The notes under the pieces: model-generated
Database searches by the model: none
What the model was told of the DNA's origin: nothing
The model's input: only the letters and a program-made list of their open reading frames with translations
Assembly (NCBI GenBank): GCA_036399835.1
Contig: DASWMI010000097.1
Location: 1 to 5,889 of the forward strand
Direction: 5' to 3'
Length of the DNA stretch: 5,889 nucleotides
Origin: DASYML01 sp036399835
GTDB lineage: Bacteria; Acidobacteriota; Blastocatellia; Pyrinomonadales; Pyrinomonadaceae
Part shown: positions 1 to 5,660 of the stretch, in pieces
Layout of the letters: each line of letters begins with the position of its first letter
How positions within the stretch are numbered: the stretch's first letter is position 1
Program-made: the position numbers and the translations under genes

Positions 1-330
1 CAGAAGGACACTGAGAAATGGGGCGAGCTGCCGACGGGGACGCGCGCCGAATTGCTCACTGACATCGGCAAGATACTCGACGAGGCCATCAACAATATTG
101 ACGACGTGAGCACGCGCGACGAAAACAACCCGCTCATCGCCAAAGCCCTCCGGCTCCTCTCGGCAGCCTCCACACGCTTCACCGCGCAGCTCACCAACAT
201 ACGCGACCAGTCCAAAGAAACGGACGAGCGCCAGGCCGTCGAACAGGCCCTCGAATACACGCAATCAATCATCGAGGCCGCCGCCAAGCTTCCGCCTGAG
301 ACAAAGGGCAAGAATAAGAATAAGAGCTAG
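1..330 (+). CDS. Conserved-looking helical protein of unknown function, 3' end only
   Basis: The reading frame is open from the first base of the window and ends in TAG at 328-330, so this is the C-terminal 109 residues of a longer protein whose start lies upstream. An internal TTG at 52 could be read as a start, but nothing like a ribosome binding site precedes it and the frame continues upstream without a stop. The visible part looks almost entirely alpha-helical: it is rich in Ala, Leu, Glu and Asp, contains segments such as NPLIAKALRLLSAAS, and has no membrane segment. It ends in a very basic tail (KGKNKNKS). I do not recognise a named domain and assign no function. The next gene begins 50 bp downstream on the same strand with no obvious terminator between them, so the two are probably co-transcribed. 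Confidence 0.75.
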   Translation, partial: QKDTEKWGELPTGTRAELLTDIGKILDEAINNIDDVSTRDENNPLIAKALRLLSAASTRFTAQLTNIRDQSKETDERQAVEQALEYTQSIIEAAAKLPPETKGKNKNKS

Positions 331-366
331 ACCGCGAAGTTTTTCATCGGGCCGCAATTTTCTTGC

Positions 367-373
367 GAGGAGG
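367..373 (+). promoter_or_regulatory. Ribosome binding site (GAGGAGG) that fixes the start at 381
   Basis: GAGGAGG lies 7 nt before the ATG at 381, which is near-ideal Shine-Dalgarno spacing. A longer frame opening with TTG at 363 would place this site inside the coding region, so the ATG at 381 is the better start. Confidence 0.8.
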
Positions 374-380
374 AATCCGT

Positions 381-1070
381 ATGCTTGAAGACCATGAGAG
401 AGCGCGTATTGAAGAAGAGGAACACATCCGTCAGCAAGTGAGGTACGAGTGGGAGGAGAAGAGAAAGCGGCTCGGCTTTGGCAAAGGGCGTACATGGTCT
501 GCGCTCAACAACTCTTTCGTCCTCTGGGTCTTCTCTTCAGTCCTGCTCTTCCTTTTAGCTTTGGGATTCTCGACCTACTTGACCGCGAGCAGGGACAGGG
601 CAGAGAAAAGACAAATCCAGCAGAAGTTAAATATTGAGATGGAGAGCCGCGTCCAGGAAGCGCGCACCGCACTGCAACTAATCAAAATGGATTTAGAGAA
701 CCATGAGGAATATCACTCTCCGGCGTTCATCTACGGGGCGGTTTTAGAGACGCTCAACGGTAACAGTAGCGGCGTCGGGACATACGTTGCGGGCGCGGCC
801 TATCCGGAGTTTGAAAGGAAAAGCCTGCCCGGTCTTATCTATGAATGGCAGCGGACAGCGAGAAATAGAGACGGACGCTCCTACGAGAGCGTGCTTTCGA
901 CTTATCAGGAATTACGCATGCTCGCGGAGACCTCCGATGAGAGTCAACCTGAGACACCGACCGATGAATACTTCAGAGATTCACTGGAGGTAGTCGAGCG
1001 TGCCGCCGCCGTGGTCAATCAAATCCAGTCCGGTTTGCCAGCTAAACCCGCAGAGCGGCGCTTCTGGTGA
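381..1070 (+). CDS. Single-pass membrane protein of unknown function
   Basis: This encodes 229 residues, starting at ATG 381 and ending in TGA at 1068-1070. The N-terminal 40 residues are highly charged, first acidic and then basic (KRKRLGFGKGR). One strongly hydrophobic segment follows at about residues 44-66, with many Phe, Leu and Val. Next comes a charged helical stretch at about 70-108 that may form a coiled coil, then a mixed soluble region ending in a hydrophilic tail (PAKPAERRFW). The positive charge ahead of the hydrophobic segment suggests N-terminus in the cytoplasm and C-terminus outside, but charge also follows the segment, so topology is uncertain. There is no cleavable signal peptide and no enzyme motif I recognise. 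It follows the gene at 1-330 by 50 bp and probably shares its transcript. A scaffold or accessory membrane role is possible, but nothing in the sequence establishes it. Confidence 0.8.
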   Translation: MLEDHERARIEEEEHIRQQVRYEWEEKRKRLGFGKGRTWSALNNSFVLWVFSSVLLFLLALGFSTYLTASRDRAEKRQIQQKLNIEMESRVQEARTALQLIKMDLENHEEYHSPAFIYGAVLETLNGNSSGVGTYVAGAAYPEFERKSLPGLIYEWQRTARNRDGRSYESVLSTYQELRMLAETSDESQPETPTDEYFRDSLEVVERAAAVVNQIQSGLPAKPAERRFW

Positions 1071-1073
1071 ACC

Positions 1074-1176
1074 GGCCACAGAGACACAGAGAGAGAGAGA
1101 ATAAACAGGAAAGATGAGTTGAAGGCTCTTCTCACATCCTAATTTGTTTTCTCCGTGCCTCCGTGCCTGCGGTGGC
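1074..1176. repeat. Degenerate inverted repeat of octamer units between convergent genes
   Basis: GCCAC at 1075-1079 is the exact reverse complement of GTGGC at 1172-1176. Inside these ends the arms carry related octamers. The left arm reads GACACAGA then GAGAGAGA (1083-1098). The right arm contains a perfect tandem pair of CCGTGCCT (1153-1160 and 1161-1168), whose reverse complement in the matching register is GGCACGGA twice. The arms match at about two thirds of positions, and most differences are G/A changes. The left arm includes a 13-nt AG run at 1088-1100. The element fills most of the 130 bp between the stop codons of the gene at 381-1070 and the peptidase gene. It could fold in transcripts from either side, but no clean T-run follows it, so I do not call it a terminator. 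Confidence 0.55.
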
Positions 1177-1200
1177 TTGTTTGGGTTTTGAAATACTCTC

Positions 1201-3420
1201 TTAATCACGCGCCTTCCTCAAGGCTTCGGTCGCGCGATTGAGCGCTTCTATGATTCGCACAGAGGCTTCGCGCGCATTCGCGGTATTGCGGTCGTCCACG
1301 GCCTGTCTTAAATCGGGTAGAGGCTGCGCGGCATAACCCGTGTAAAACCCGGGCGCGTAGATTTGATGTTTGTACCAGTTGCGCCCACGCAGGCCACGCG
1401 CATCCGTCAGCGCACGCTCTGCTGCCACCAGCGCGTCGTTGATGCGCTTGAGTCGAGCCACGGCGCGCGGGTGCGTGTCGTTGGCCTGAACACGACTCTT
1501 CTCAATCTCCTCTACGGTCTCCAGCCTTCTCTTATCAATCCGCGCGGCCTCCTCCGCCAGATCGTTGATGGCATCCGTCATGGCTTTCGCATCGAATGAT
1601 TCCGAGAGCTTACGACGCGCTGCTGCGCGCTGGACTTCCACCAGGAAGGCGCGAATCTGCGAGGCATAGTCCGTGTAATCGAGCGGGAGGCCGTCGGCGT
1701 TCGCCAGCCTCAAGGCGATAGTTCCCCAGAGCTGCGCCGCCGCGACGTGATAATGAAAGCCAGGGTCGCCAAACTTGGACATCCAGTTAAAGGAATCGAA
1801 GGCCGAATGGTAAACGCCGTAATCTCCGCCAAAACCCATGTCGAGAGAGGCTATGCCCAGATGCTGTAGAAAGGGCGTGTAATCAGAGCCTGAGCCGAGC
1901 GCGTTGATGCGAGCTTCGGCAATCTGCGTGTCAGAGCCTTTGGCGGGGTCTGTCAATTCAGGCTCGGGCTGCGATTCGCGCGAGCGATCCTGCCATGCTT
2001 GATAGACGCTCTTGCCCGTCTTAGGGTCTCTCACATCGCGCGTCGCCCCGCGTACAAGCTTCCACATCGAAGGGACAGACGAAGCGCCGAAGTTTGGTCC
2101 GGAGACAGCCGAATCCATGTTGAGATAAGCGACCGCCTTCTCTCTTAACTCGGCGGCCATCTCTTCGGCCCACTCGGTCGAGCCGATCAAGCCATACTCT
2201 TCGCCGTCCCAACTGCACAGGATAATCGTGCGGCGCGGCTTCCAACCGGATTTCAAGAGTTGGCCCAGGCCGCGCCCCAACTCAAGCATCGCCGTTGTCC
2301 CGCTGTTCGGGTCAACCGCGCCGAAGACCCAGGCATCGCGATGATTTCCCAGGACCACCCAGCGCTCCCTCTCCTGCTCGCCGTCTATGCGCGCCACCAC
2401 GTTCCAGATAGTGCGCGTCACAAACTCCATCTCGGTCTTTAAGTGGACACGCACATCCGTTGTCCCGCCGACGTGATAAGCGAAAGGCAGTCCGCCCTGA
2501 AACCCTTTGGGCCTGAGCGGGCCTCTGAGCGTTTCGAGCAGGCGGTGCGCATCTCCATAAGAGATGGGCTGGACCGGAATGTGCGGCAGGTTGGTGGCCT
2601 CCGCCTGGCTGAGACGCGGCGTGCCCGGGATGGAAGGAGCGCCAGGCGTCAACGGGTCGCCAGGATAGTTGAAGAGATACATCACAGAGCCGCGCTGCGC
2701 AGAGCTAGCGGGCCGCCAAGGGCCTTTCGGGTAAACGTCGCCCTGCATGTAGCCGTCGTCCGCCGGGTCCGAATAGATAATCAGTCCGACCGCGCCGTGC
2801 TCTTCCGCAACCTTCGCCTTGACACCGCGAAAAGAGTTGCCGTAGCGGGCCAGCGCAATCTTGCCGCGCACGTCAACTCCCATCTTTTTGAGCGCCTCGT
2901 AATCATCGGGCAATCCGTAGTTGACATAGACGAGCGGCGCTGTCACATCGCCGCTGGCCGAGTAGCCGTTAAAGAGCGGGATAATCTTGCGGTTGCCGGA
3001 GGTGGCATCTTCGGGCAAGGCTGACTCCTGGACGCGTAGCCTCTCGCGGCGCGGCGCGACCAGCTCGACCAGGCTCGGCTGTCGCGGATAGTTCAAAAGC
3101 ACCTGATACTCTTTCAGCTCAGCAGCCAGCCCGTAAGAGCGCAGACGGTCGCGCACGTACACAGCCGTCTCGTAATCTTCCGGCGTCCCCGCGACGTGCG
3201 GCTCTGCCGTAAGACGAAGCAGATGCTGCCTGGCTGACGCGGGCGAAGGCACTGCGCGGAACTGTTCTTCAAGGAGACGCTCTCTGGCCTCTCCTTCACG
3301 GTTAAAGCCGTTGAGCGGAGCAACTACGCCCGCCCGCTCCTGCCCGCGCGCAACGCTCGGCGCGCACACGAAGAGAGCCATCAGAGCAAACGACAGAGCC
3401 TGGCGACAGATCGCTTTCAT
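1201..3420 (-). CDS. Secreted M28-family metallopeptidase, glutamate carboxypeptidase II/PSMA-like
   Basis: This 739-residue zinc-dependent exopeptidase is probably periplasmic or extracellular. Residues 1-27 form a signal peptide: MKAICRQ, then a hydrophobic core to about SVA. A PA-type insert spans about 115-335 (RYGNSFRG, YSDPADDG, GDPLTPG). The peptidase core spans about 335-580, and a transferrin-receptor-like helical dimerisation domain follows to the end. By alignment from memory with human GCPII (750 residues), the zinc ligands are His360 and Asp370 (NHRDAWVFGAVDP), Glu408, Asp436 (NMDS) and His538 (YHS), and the general base is Glu407 (SWDGEEYGL). All are present, so activity is likely. 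The GCPII arginine patch (Arg463, 534, 536) is absent, which argues against specificity for N-acetyl-aspartyl-glutamate or folate polyglutamate. A broader peptidase role is more likely. ATG at 3420 is the chosen start because AAAGGGG lies 8 nt before it; GTG at 3429 in the same frame overlaps that site. The gene is transcribed alone. Confidence 0.95.
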   Translation of the reverse strand: MKAICRQALSFALMALFVCAPSVARGQERAGVVAPLNGFNREGEARERLLEEQFRAVPSPASARQHLLRLTAEPHVAGTPEDYETAVYVRDRLRSYGLAAELKEYQVLLNYPRQPSLVELVAPRRERLRVQESALPEDATSGNRKIIPLFNGYSASGDVTAPLVYVNYGLPDDYEALKKMGVDVRGKIALARYGNSFRGVKAKVAEEHGAVGLIIYSDPADDGYMQGDVYPKGPWRPASSAQRGSVMYLFNYPGDPLTPGAPSIPGTPRLSQAEATNLPHIPVQPISYGDAHRLLETLRGPLRPKGFQGGLPFAYHVGGTTDVRVHLKTEMEFVTRTIWNVVARIDGEQERERWVVLGNHRDAWVFGAVDPNSGTTAMLELGRGLGQLLKSGWKPRRTIILCSWDGEEYGLIGSTEWAEEMAAELREKAVAYLNMDSAVSGPNFGASSVPSMWKLVRGATRDVRDPKTGKSVYQAWQDRSRESQPEPELTDPAKGSDTQIAEARINALGSGSDYTPFLQHLGIASLDMGFGGDYGVYHSAFDSFNWMSKFGDPGFHYHVAAAQLWGTIALRLANADGLPLDYTDYASQIRAFLVEVQRAAARRKLSESFDAKAMTDAINDLAEEAARIDKRRLETVEEIEKSRVQANDTHPRAVARLKRINDALVAAERALTDARGLRGRNWYKHQIYAPGFYTGYAAQPLPDLRQAVDDRNTANAREASVRIIEALNRATEALRKARD

Positions 3421-3428
3421 CTTCAACA

Positions 3429-3435
3429 CCCCTTT
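3429..3435 (-). promoter_or_regulatory. Ribosome binding site (AAAGGGG) of the M28 peptidase gene
   Basis: On the minus strand AAAGGGG ends 8 nt before the ATG at 3420. It overlaps the in-frame GTG at 3427-3429, which makes that GTG an unlikely start. Confidence 0.65.
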
Positions 3436-3437
3436 AA

Positions 3438-3533
3438 GAGTCTAGGAGTCTGAGAGTCCGAGAGTCCGGAGTCAAAAGAAAAAAGCTTTTGGCCTTTGAC
3501 TCTTAACTCTGCGACTCTCGGACTCTCAGACTT
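3438..3533. repeat. Long inverted repeat built of GAGTC octamers
   Basis: The left arm (3438-3476) reads as five tandem units: GAGTCTAG, GAGTCTGA, GAGTCCGA, GAGTCCG, GAGTCAAA. The right arm, read as its reverse complement, also has five: AAGTCTGA, GAGTCCGA, GAGTCGCA, GAGTTAA, GAGTCAAA. AGTCTGAGAGTCCGAGAGTC at 3447-3466 is the perfect 20-nt reverse complement of 3513-3532, and GAGTCAAA at 3469-3476 pairs perfectly with 3495-3502. The centre contains a small A/T-rich palindrome, AAAAGCTTTT (3481-3490). The element lies between two divergent genes, so it sits in a promoter/5' leader region and not where a terminator is expected. It is probably a dispersed non-coding repeat or a structured leader of the peptidase mRNA. 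No open reading frame is associated with it. Confidence 0.85.
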
Positions 3534-3537
3534 TGAT

Positions 3538-3568
3538 TTGAACTATCATGTGGCTCTTAGCGTAGAAT
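3538..3568 (+). promoter_or_regulatory. Possible sigma70-type promoter for the zinc ribbon gene
   Basis: TTGAAC (3538-3543) and TAGAAT (3563-3568) resemble -35 and -10 boxes (4/6 and 5/6 matches) with a longish 19-bp spacer. They start a few bases after the inverted repeat and about 60 bp ahead of the ATG at 3628. This rests on motif likeness only. Confidence 0.3.
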
Positions 3569-3627
3569 AAACGGTCATAAATTGCATCTCGCCGAGGGCG
3601 AGGGGTGAAAGGAAAGTTAAAATCGAA

Positions 3628-4197
3628 ATGGACAGCAGGTATTATCCGGGTGTGGAAGTGGAGGTGGCGCAGTTGGCCTCAGAGCTGCGCAATCTGTTTG
3701 ATGAAGACTACGAGGTACAGACGATGCAGGTCTCCGCGACGACCGTCTTGCAGGCGCGCAAGTCCGGTACGCTGCGAGAGCTGACGGGGCTTTCCTCCGC
3801 GCTGACCATCAAGATGACATCGGAGCACGGCGGGACGCGTATAGAGATGGGGATGCAGAAATGGTTTGACAAGGCGGCCATCGCGGCTGTCGCGGTCTTT
3901 CTCTCTTCGGGGCTGCTGCTCGCGCTGCCTGCTCTGGGGGCTTACTGGCAATACAAGATTACAGAGGATGCCTGGAAGCTCATCGAAGCCCACATCGCGC
4001 GCAAGGCCGGAGGCTATGTCCCGCCCATGCCCGGACGCTGCGGGACATGCGGCGCAGCCAACATCGCAGGCTCAGACTATTGCTCAGGCTGCGGCGCTCA
4101 CCTGCGCGTCGGCCTCACCTGTCCGGCCTGCGGAGCCAGCCAGAAAGACCAGGGCGCGCGCTTCTGTAATCGCTGCGGCAAGCCGCTCGCCGGCTAA
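3628..4197 (+). CDS. Membrane-anchored double zinc ribbon protein
   Basis: The protein has 189 residues in three parts. Residues 1-80 form a soluble alpha/beta-looking domain with YEVQ (28-31), QARK (42-45), LRELTGLSSALTIKM (49-63) and MGMQKWFDKA (74-83). I have an impression of similar blocks in other bacterial zinc ribbon membrane proteins, but cannot name a family. A hydrophobic stretch at about 83-107 follows, long enough for one membrane crossing or a tight hairpin. The C-terminus holds two CxxC...CxxC zinc ribbons: Cys138, 141, 152, 155 and Cys165, 168, 180, 183. All eight cysteines are present, so two structural zinc ions are expected. If both ends are cytoplasmic, as zinc ribbons usually are, the hydrophobic part would have to be a hairpin. 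Such ribbons often mediate protein or nucleic acid contacts, but no partner is evident here. The ATG at 3628 follows a purine-rich stretch (AAAGGAAAG, 3608-3616) at somewhat long spacing. Confidence 0.88.
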   Translation: MDSRYYPGVEVEVAQLASELRNLFDEDYEVQTMQVSATTVLQARKSGTLRELTGLSSALTIKMTSEHGGTRIEMGMQKWFDKAAIAAVAVFLSSGLLLALPALGAYWQYKITEDAWKLIEAHIARKAGGYVPPMPGRCGTCGAANIAGSDYCSGCGAHLRVGLTCPACGASQKDQGARFCNRCGKPLAG

Positions 4198-4252
4198 AGC
4201 TTTAAAGAGCACGGGAGCGCATGGCAGTTTTAAATGCGGGCTATGACAGCCG

Positions 4253-4270
4253 AGCTATTAAATAGCTTTT
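4253..4270 (+). terminator. Possible weak intrinsic terminator after the zinc ribbon gene
   Basis: AGCTAT (4253-4258) and ATAGCT (4262-4267) form a 6-bp stem with a 3-nt loop, and the strand continues as a short T-run (four T at 4267-4270, the first of them in the stem). It lies 55 bp after the stop codon. The stem is short and AT-rich, so termination would be inefficient at best. Confidence 0.3.
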
Positions 4271-4281
4271 ATCGCGCGATA

Positions 4282-4290
4282 TGTTAAAAT
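4282..4290 (+). promoter_or_regulatory. Extended -10 promoter candidate for the small gene and membrane gene
   Basis: TGTTAAAAT combines the extended -10 TGn motif with TAAAAT (5/6 match to TATAAT). No convincing -35 box lies 16-18 bp upstream. It stands out as an AT-rich patch in GC-rich surroundings and would give a leader of roughly 85 nt before the ATG at 4384. Confidence 0.35.
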
Positions 4291-4369
4291 ATATCTTCCT
4301 GTCGGTTCTTCTCCGTGTTGTTGATGTGATTGGAAGATGGAGTTGGCCGTCTCTCTCATCTTTAATGAG

Positions 4370-4376
4370 AAGGAGG
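4370..4376 (+). promoter_or_regulatory. Ribosome binding site (AAGGAGG) of the small gene
   Basis: AAGGAGG sits 7 nt before the ATG at 4384. This is the strongest Shine-Dalgarno sequence in the window and the main argument that the following 51-codon frame is translated. Confidence 0.75.
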
Positions 4377-4383
4377 ATGTGAA

Positions 4384-4539
4384 ATGCAAGATAGCCTGTT
4401 TTATCTCGAAGCAAAGCGGCCCGGACGGCTGTACGCTGTCGTCAGTTTTCAAATCATCTCGACTCCGGGAGGCGACAGAGGTCCGCGCATGCCGCCGCCG
4501 CCGCCGAAAGTTCCACCCATGCCGTATCCTCAAGGATAA
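4384..4539 (+). CDS. Small proline-rich protein (51 residues), unknown function
   Basis: The frame runs from ATG 4384 to TAA at 4537-4539. An in-frame stop at 4366-4368 leaves this ATG as the only start, and AAGGAGG lies 7 nt upstream of it. Residues 1-28 are mixed and moderately hydrophobic (LFYLEAKRPGRLYAVVSFQ). From residue 28 the protein is dominated by Pro and Gly, with five consecutive prolines at 37-41 and a second cluster (PPMPYPQG) at the end. It has no cysteine, no signal peptide and no clear membrane segment. The five prolines are all encoded by CCG, giving a simple repeat at about 4492-4506. The stop is 18 bp before the next ATG, which has its own ribosome binding site, so the two genes are probably translated from one mRNA. 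A polyproline run of this length normally depends on elongation factor P. I recognise no family; a small partner or regulator of the downstream membrane protein is inference from position alone. Confidence 0.6.
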   Translation: MQDSLFYLEAKRPGRLYAVVSFQIISTPGGDRGPRMPPPPPKVPPMPYPQG

Positions 4540-4543
4540 AGCC

Positions 4544-4551
4544 AGAGGTGG
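4544..4551 (+). promoter_or_regulatory. Ribosome binding site (AGAGGTGG) of the four-helix membrane gene
   Basis: AGAGGTGG, a close Shine-Dalgarno variant, ends 6 nt before the ATG at 4558 and lies in the 18-bp gap after the small gene. Confidence 0.65.
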
Positions 4552-4557
4552 ACTCGA

Positions 4558-5556
4558 ATGGGTAAATTAACTGAGTCATTTGCCCCTGCTTTATTCTTCA
4601 GAATTATCATCCCCGGTCTCGTCCTCGCCATCGGGCTTCATCCCTTCGCTCATACCATCCTCGAAGAGCATATCAAACTCGGCGCTTATCCTGTTGACGG
4701 CAATCTTCTTTTCATCAGCGAAATCATCTTTCTCGGTCTTATCACCTACGCGGCCACAAACAGGCTTCACAGCATAGCCGAGGGAACCAAGCTTCCCTAT
4801 CTCACGATTATCTTCTACTGGTGGAACAAGCGTCGGCTGCGTAGACAGAGCCAGAGACTATATCAGCTTTATCTAGGCGAAGATTCCGGCAAATCCGACG
4901 CGGCCGCGAAAAGAGAGATACTGAAGCTGACAGATTATCTCAATGACTTTCCGGTTGAGGTCAGAGGCGGAGTACCGACCTATCAAATCTACCGGCATAC
5001 GCGGCTCGGCAACATCATCGCTTCTTATCAATCTTATACCATCAGCCGTTATCGAATTGACGACGCGACCTACTGGCATCACATCCGGTATCGGATGCCG
5101 TCCGATGTGAGAGGTGAGTTGGGAGGGCTGCTGTCTACGGCTGAAGGCACGGTCCTGGCTTTAGTCTGCGGCTGGATCATCCTGCTGATTGTCTTATTGA
5201 CGGAAGCGGCGCGACAGATTCAAGTCTGGTGGCCCTCTCTCGCCATCGGTCAGAGTCCGATTCCGGATTCGCTGCTCCGCGACCTGCTTTTATACGCGGC
5301 CTTCATTATAGTCTTATTTAATTTTCTGGCGCGTGAAACCCACAGGCTCTACGGCAAGCATTTTCGCGCGGCCTTCGATACTCACGTCAATTCCTTTATG
5401 GAGTGGCTCAAAGGCCATCACACCGAGTGGGACGAGACATTGCTCCGCAAGCACGACGCCCTCATGTATTATCTCATTTACCTGAACGAGATGGCTGAGG
5501 AGTTTGCCAAAGAAGACCCGGAAGCTAAAGCTGTCTCAAGCCCTCCGGCGAGCTAA
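4558..5556 (+). CDS. Four-helix membrane protein of unknown function with a TRLGN/RYRID/YW central region
   Basis: This is a 332-residue protein. Hydrophobic segments lie at about 12-31, 50-68, 197-216 and 239-257. A large hydrophilic region (about 69-195) sits between helices two and three, and a charged C-terminal domain follows the fourth. The basic cluster NKRRLRRQSQR at 90-100 places the central region, and hence both termini, in the cytoplasm. The central region contains HTRLGNIIASYQSY (147-160), SRYRID (163-168), TYWHHIRYRMP (171-181) and a DVRGEL segment. From memory this pattern (T-R-x-G-N-I, then R-Y-x-I-D, then Y/W-W) recurs in uncharacterised bacterial membrane proteins, but I cannot name a family. 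No catalytic motif is visible. The C-terminal region (258-320) is helical, rich in His, Trp and acidic residues. The gene follows the 51-codon gene by 18 bp and probably shares its promoter. A signalling or scaffold role is possible but unproven. Confidence 0.85.
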   Translation: MGKLTESFAPALFFRIIIPGLVLAIGLHPFAHTILEEHIKLGAYPVDGNLLFISEIIFLGLITYAATNRLHSIAEGTKLPYLTIIFYWWNKRRLRRQSQRLYQLYLGEDSGKSDAAAKREILKLTDYLNDFPVEVRGGVPTYQIYRHTRLGNIIASYQSYTISRYRIDDATYWHHIRYRMPSDVRGELGGLLSTAEGTVLALVCGWIILLIVLLTEAARQIQVWWPSLAIGQSPIPDSLLRDLLLYAAFIIVLFNFLARETHRLYGKHFRAAFDTHVNSFMEWLKGHHTEWDETLLRKHDALMYYLIYLNEMAEEFAKEDPEAKAVSSPPAS

Positions 5557-5660
5557 GCGAGCACCGCCCGCGTCCATCTGTTGGCGAACCACAGCGGAAT
5601 CTGGTACAACTCCGGTTGCAGATGATAGTTGGACAGATGATCGAAAGGTATCAAACGACC

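Noticed and set aside
363..380. Upstream TTG start giving a 235-residue version of the membrane protein
   Set aside because: The Shine-Dalgarno GAGGAGG would then be inside the coding region, and no site precedes the TTG. ATG 381 is ideally spaced.
981..1208. 75-codon minus-strand frame across the convergent gap
   Set aside because: It consists of the inverted repeat plus antisense ends of both neighbouring genes, with no sign of coding.
2443..3024. 193-codon open frame on the plus strand inside the peptidase gene
   Set aside because: It lies wholly antisense to a well-supported M28 gene, its product is Arg/Val-rich with no domain, and GC-rich codon bias readily creates such mirror frames.
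3427..3429. GTG start for the peptidase (742 residues)
   Set aside because: It overlaps the AAAGGGG ribosome binding site that serves ATG 3420.
3438..3533. Tandem units read as a CRISPR array
   Set aside because: Units are 7-8 nt with no unique spacers, and the arms are inverted rather than direct repeats. No cas gene is near.
4377..4382. ATG-TGA start-stop element right after AGGAGG
   Set aside because: The ATG directly abuts the Shine-Dalgarno sequence with no spacing, so initiation there is unlikely. It is most simply a chance part of the spacer.
4258..4533. 91-codon minus-strand open frame
   Set aside because: Antisense to the better-supported small gene, spans the promoter region, lacks a ribosome binding site and encodes an Arg-rich low-complexity product.
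4337..4570. 77-codon open frame overlapping the small gene and the start of the membrane gene
   Set aside because: No properly spaced ribosome binding site, a Cys/Arg-rich product typical of an out-of-frame reading, and a 13-bp run into the next gene. The overlapping 51-codon frame has a far better start signal.
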